Part shown: positions 33,991 through 36,168 of the stretch, piece by piece
How the letters are laid out: every line of letters starts with the position of its first letter
How positions within the stretch are numbered: position 1 is the first letter of the stretch
NCBI GenBank assembly: GCA_963205315.1
Contig: CAUJIO010000064.1
Coordinates: 1 to 36,168, forward strand
Length of the DNA: 36,168 nt
Origin: Pseudomonadota bacterium
GTDB lineage: Bacteria > Pseudomonadota > Alphaproteobacteria > Rhizobiales > Aestuariivirgaceae
Direction of reading: 5' to 3'
Program-made: the position numbers and the translations under genes
The notes under the pieces: generated by a model
Seen by the model: only the letters and a program-made list of their open reading frames with translations
What the model was told of the DNA's origin: nothing
Databases searched by the model: none

Positions 33991-34989
33991 TCAAGAATCC
34001 GTGTTTTGCAACCTCAGCGCCGTGAGCAGTCTGTCGAAGTCGGCTGGTGCCGGGCTTTCGAAATGCATGTGCTTGTGTGTCCCCGGATGGTCAAAACCTA
34101 AAGAAATGGCGTGCAGGGCCTGCCGATTCAAGGCCTTGAGGGCTTCTTGAGTGCTTTCGTCCAGTTTTTTGGCAGACGTGCGGAAGCCGGCACCATAGAC
34201 GGCATCCCCCAGCAGCGGATGGCCGATATGCGCCATGTGCACCCTGATCTGGTGGGTGCGGCCGGTTTCGAGCCGGCAAGCAATGAGACTGGCCACCGGA
34301 GGTGCTCCGAACGTCTCCAGCACTTCAAAGTGGGTGATGGCCTCGCGGGCATTGGCGCTGCGGGACACCGCCATCCTCTGGCGATTGGCGGGCGAGCGGT
34401 CGATTGCGGCGGAAATGCTTCCCTGGCGCCGCTCGGGCTGCCCCCAGACAAGCGCCAGATAGGTGCGCTCCAGCCGGCCGTCGCGTCCGTGTGCCGCAAA
34501 TTGCCCGGATAGTCCGTGATGAGCCTGGTCATTCTTGGCGATGACGAGCAATCCGCTGGTGTCCTTGTCGAGGCGATGCACAATTCCCGGACGTTTCACC
34601 CCGCCAATACCGGAGAGGCTTTCGCCGCAATGTGCAATCAACGCGTTGACCAGGGTTCCGGTTTCATTGCCGGCACCGGGATGGACCACAAGGCCTGCCG
34701 GCTTGTCGATGACAATGATGTCCTTGTCCTCATAGAGGATGTTCAGGGACATCGGTTCCGGCAAAGGTTCGGGGGCGACCGCCTCCGGCAGTTGCAGGCG
34801 GATGGCCATGCCGTCCTTCACCTTGTAACGCGCTTCGACCACCGTCTTGCCCTCGACACTGACAGCGCCTTCCGCAATAAGGGCCTGAAGTCTCGTCCGG
34901 CTGATGTCGGGGAAGGCGCTGACCAGTGCACGGTCAAGCCGTCCGGGTTCGGCGGCAATGCAGTCTAGGATTTTGGAAGGTTCGGTCAT
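33991..34989 (-). CDS. rluD: Ribosomal large-subunit pseudouridine synthase, RluD type
   Basis: Members of the RluA/RluD family make pseudouridine in 23S rRNA. The product has 332 residues. An S4 RNA-binding domain (about residues 15-75, RLDRALVSAFPDISRTRLQAL) precedes the synthase domain (about 85-300) with catalytic Asp in HRLDKDTSGLLV, followed by RTHQIRVHMAHIGHPLLGD. This arrangement is RluD-like, but other RluA paralogues cannot be excluded. Its ATG is complementary to, and overlaps, the ATG of the divergent gene at 34988. rpoH lies downstream on the same strand. No clear promoter is seen, and the nearest ribosome-binding-like GGGAG is 16 bases upstream. Confidence 0.92.
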   Translation of the reverse strand: MTEPSKILDCIAAEPGRLDRALVSAFPDISRTRLQALIAEGAVSVEGKTVVEARYKVKDGMAIRLQLPEAVAPEPLPEPMSLNILYEDKDIIVIDKPAGLVVHPGAGNETGTLVNALIAHCGESLSGIGGVKRPGIVHRLDKDTSGLLVIAKNDQAHHGLSGQFAAHGRDGRLERTYLALVWGQPERRQGSISAAIDRSPANRQRMAVSRSANAREAITHFEVLETFGAPPVASLIACRLETGRTHQIRVHMAHIGHPLLGDAVYGAGFRTSAKKLDESTQEALKALNRQALHAISLGFDHPGTHKHMHFESPAPADFDRLLTALRLQNTDS

Positions 34990-35323
34990 GACGGATATGG
35001 ATGAGCTCCCGCAGATTGAGTCAGGGCCCGTGGCGGTGCCACCGTCGGCGAAGCTGATGCTGCGCGTCGTCTATATCATGGGCATCGTGCTTGTGCTGCT
35101 GTTCATGGTGCTGGTCGGCGCCATTATATGGAAGGCCACCCACAAGGCCGAAGTGAAGGCCGTGCCGCCAGCGCAGATCGACCTGGGGCTTCCCGCCGGC
35201 ACGGCAGTCCAGTCCATGGCGCTCGATGGTGACCGCCTGGCGATCAACACCGGCGCCGAGATCATCATCGTCGACGTACGCAAGAACGAGGTGATTTCCC
35301 GCATCGCGACAATTTCGAAGTAG
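34988..35323 (+). CDS. Small single-span membrane protein (DUF6476-like)
   Basis: The product has 111 residues: an acidic N-terminus (MTDMDELPQIES), one membrane helix (about residues 22-45, LRVVYIMGIVLVLLFMVLVG), and a C-terminal domain with short strands (IDLGLPAGTAVQSMALDGDR, INTGAEIIIVDVRKNEV) that looks like one or two propeller blades. It resembles the DUF6476 proteins next to RluA-type genes in alphaproteobacteria, from memory. GGAAGG lies seven bases before ATG 34988, supporting that start over 34997. The start codon is inside the palindrome CATG and overlaps that of rluD on the other strand. Confidence 0.82.
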   Translation: MTDMDELPQIESGPVAVPPSAKLMLRVVYIMGIVLVLLFMVLVGAIIWKATHKAEVKAVPPAQIDLGLPAGTAVQSMALDGDRLAINTGAEIIIVDVRKNEVISRIATISK

Positions 35324-35328
35324 CCTGC

Positions 35329-35357
35329 TTGCGCAAGGCGTCCCGCCCCACTATAGG
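35329..35357 (+). promoter_or_regulatory. Promoter of the tRNA-Glu gene
   Basis: TTGCGC (35329-35334) and TATAGG (35352-35357) are separated by 17 bases, and transcription would start about 12 bases before the tRNA. It follows the preceding gene's stop by only five bases. Confidence 0.55.
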
Positions 35358-35375
35358 AGGGGCATTCCTCGGAGA

Positions 35376-35450
35376 GCTCCCTTCGTCTATCGGTTAGGAC
35401 GGCAGCCTCTCACGTTGCAAAGGCGGGTTCGATTCCCGCAGGGAGCGCCA
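35376..35450 (+). tRNA. tRNA-Glu (anticodon CTC)
   Basis: A 75-base tRNA with encoded CCA. The acceptor stem GCTCCCT pairs with AGGGAGC, the D arm is GTC/GAC, the anticodon stem GCAGC/GTTGC encloses the loop CTCTCAC with anticodon CTC (Glu, GAG codon), and the T arm GCGGG/CCCGC encloses TTCGATT. The CTTCGTCTA segment is typical of tRNA-Glu. It could also be an integration site for mobile DNA, since lower-GC sequence follows. Confidence 0.96.
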
Positions 35451-35743
35451 ATATCCAATTCCCTATATTTCAAAGGGGGTACACTCACGGGGTGAGTACT
35501 GCGTACAGCCGCTCGCTTACCCCCGCTTGAGCTATATCTGGAATGCATTGTCGGCGTCGATCTGCGCTTCGGATGTGATGGCTGCGATCTCTCGCGGGGC
35601 CTCGTCGCTGCCACCGCGCATAGCATAGATGACGCGCCAACTCGTCGGCACTAACTCCTGCATGTACTTGATGATCTAATTGTGTCCTCCGCCCCCGGGC
35701 GTGGGCCTCCAACCACCGTGTTGCTCAATTGACTCGCCGATTC
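35451..35743. other. Gene-poor stretch after tRNA-Glu
   Basis: No well-supported gene is seen over 293 bases. A hairpin (ACTCAC-GGG-GTGAGT, 35483-35497) could mark the tRNA transcript end, though it has no T-run. A 43-codon open frame on the minus strand (35532-35663) may be a gene remnant. Base composition becomes noticeably less GC-rich from about 35450 on. This region looks like the edge of a different segment. Confidence 0.5.
35532..35663 (-). pseudogene. Possible short gene remnant
   Basis: The open frame gives 43 residues, MQELVPTSWRVIYAMRGGSD and DADNAFQI at the end. Codon use and the residue composition look protein-like, but it has no ribosome binding site, and I recognise no family. 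It may be a fragment of a mobile-element gene, since it lies just after a tRNA. Confidence 0.25.
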
Positions 35744-36121
35744 TTAATAACCGCATTGTTTTTGCCAATGCGGGAGACGTTGGTCTACAAGTCCACGTCC
35801 TCCAACATTCACCGGGTCGCTCGCGCATACGGGATGAGAGCGCAGCCATTTGTCAATCTTATGCGTGTAGACGTCCATCGGTTTGCAAGCAGCGCACACC
35901 TTCGTCGATCCCAACACTTTTTGTCTGCGAAGGGCGGCTGCGCATTTAGCTTCTGCCGAAGTGGCCTGTAGCAATAGCGATAGTAATTGCTTGCCCTCCG
36001 TCGGAGAGCATCTGTTCGCCGCCTCCGCTATGCTTCCTAAAGCAATTGTCAAGATTACAAGGGCGGCGAGCGCTTTGAGGATTAGTGTCAAAATCTGCTT
36101 GAAGCTCATTCGCTCACTCAT
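35744..36121 (-). CDS. Small secreted Cys-containing protein of unknown function
   Basis: From ATG 36121 the product has 125 residues (ATG 36109 and 36148 also possible). A long hydrophobic signal (ILTLILKALAALVILTIALG) ends near AEAA. The mature part has six Cys (RCSP, AKCAA, VCAACK, VCAS, KQCGY), suggesting three disulfides in the periplasm. No recognisable family or catalytic motif. The ribosome binding site is poor. The coding region is AT-richer than its neighbours, compatible with acquisition next to the tRNA gene. Its 3' end contains a short inverted repeat (35751-35758 and 35766-35773), which is inside the coding part. Confidence 0.6.
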   Translation of the reverse strand: MSERMSFKQILTLILKALAALVILTIALGSIAEAANRCSPTEGKQLLSLLLQATSAEAKCAAALRRQKVLGSTKVCAACKPMDVYTHKIDKWLRSHPVCASDPVNVGGRGLVDQRLPHWQKQCGY

Positions 36122-36168
36122 ATTCCCAATTTCGTCTCTATATGGCATTCTTGGCCGAAGAGGTTTGA

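Noticed and set aside
35387-35626. Minus-strand open frame running through the tRNA
   Set aside because: Its C-terminus (PCGNRTRLCNVRGC) is the antisense of tRNA-Glu, a known false-gene pattern.
35751-35773. Hairpin CCGCATTG/CAATGCGG as a terminator
   Set aside because: It lies within the coding end of the Cys-containing protein gene and is not followed by a T-run in the reading direction.

Overview
The window is high-GC bacterial chromosome from an alphaproteobacterium, most likely of the Hyphomicrobiales/Rhizobiales type. Evidence: ruvB-ybgC-tolQRAB-pal-cpoB-tilS-ftsH-folP-glmM in one line, a Methanosarcina-type SerC paired with SerA behind a serC-like RNA leader, RpoH beside an RluD-type synthase, a VPxPA-type PEP-CTERM protein, and two perfect matches to the alphaproteobacterial general stress (EcfG) promoter. 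The species cannot be named from sequence alone.

Region 1 (1-12818, all + strand) is a core block. It holds the end of ruvB, the Tol-Pal envelope and cell-division system (with two tandem pal genes), tRNA lysidine synthetase, the FtsH protease, dihydropteroate synthase and phosphoglucosamine mutase. Spacing is mostly tight, with overlaps at ruvB/ybgC, tolR/tolA and cpoB/tilS and zero spacing at ftsH/folP. Structured intergenic DNA lies before tolQ, between the two pal genes and between pal2 and cpoB.

Region 2 (12829-20340) has a coupled minus-strand pair (EamA transporter and a small secreted protein), a stress-promoter-driven outer-membrane barrel, the serine biosynthesis pair serC-serA, and a large RTX protein with seven propeller-like repeats.

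Region 3 (20350-25801) is accessory envelope material: a periplasmic protein of unknown family, a small Asp-rich secreted protein, a MuiA-family (DUF4140/DUF4139) protein, and a surface or fibre-like protein with a chitin-binding-like module and decapeptide repeats. That last gene lies between two copies of a hairpin leader, one of which is the leader of purA.

Region 4 (25802-35323) contains purA, a small stress-type protein, PPK2 polyphosphate kinase with an FNR/FixK-like box, a membrane protein, the PEP-CTERM protein, a membrane EAL phosphodiesterase with a degenerate GGDEF domain, a CAP-domain protein, rpoH, rluD and a small membrane protein whose start codon overlaps that of rluD on the opposite strand.

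Region 5 (35324-36168) is a tRNA-Glu(CTC) gene with its promoter, followed by visibly lower-GC DNA with few genes, a possible island boundary. No insertion sequence, CRISPR array, rRNA or intact prophage is visible. The most notable items are the tandem pal genes, the duplicated purA-type leader, the paired EcfG promoters, the FNR/FixK-like box before ppk2, the serC leader and the propeller-RTX protein.
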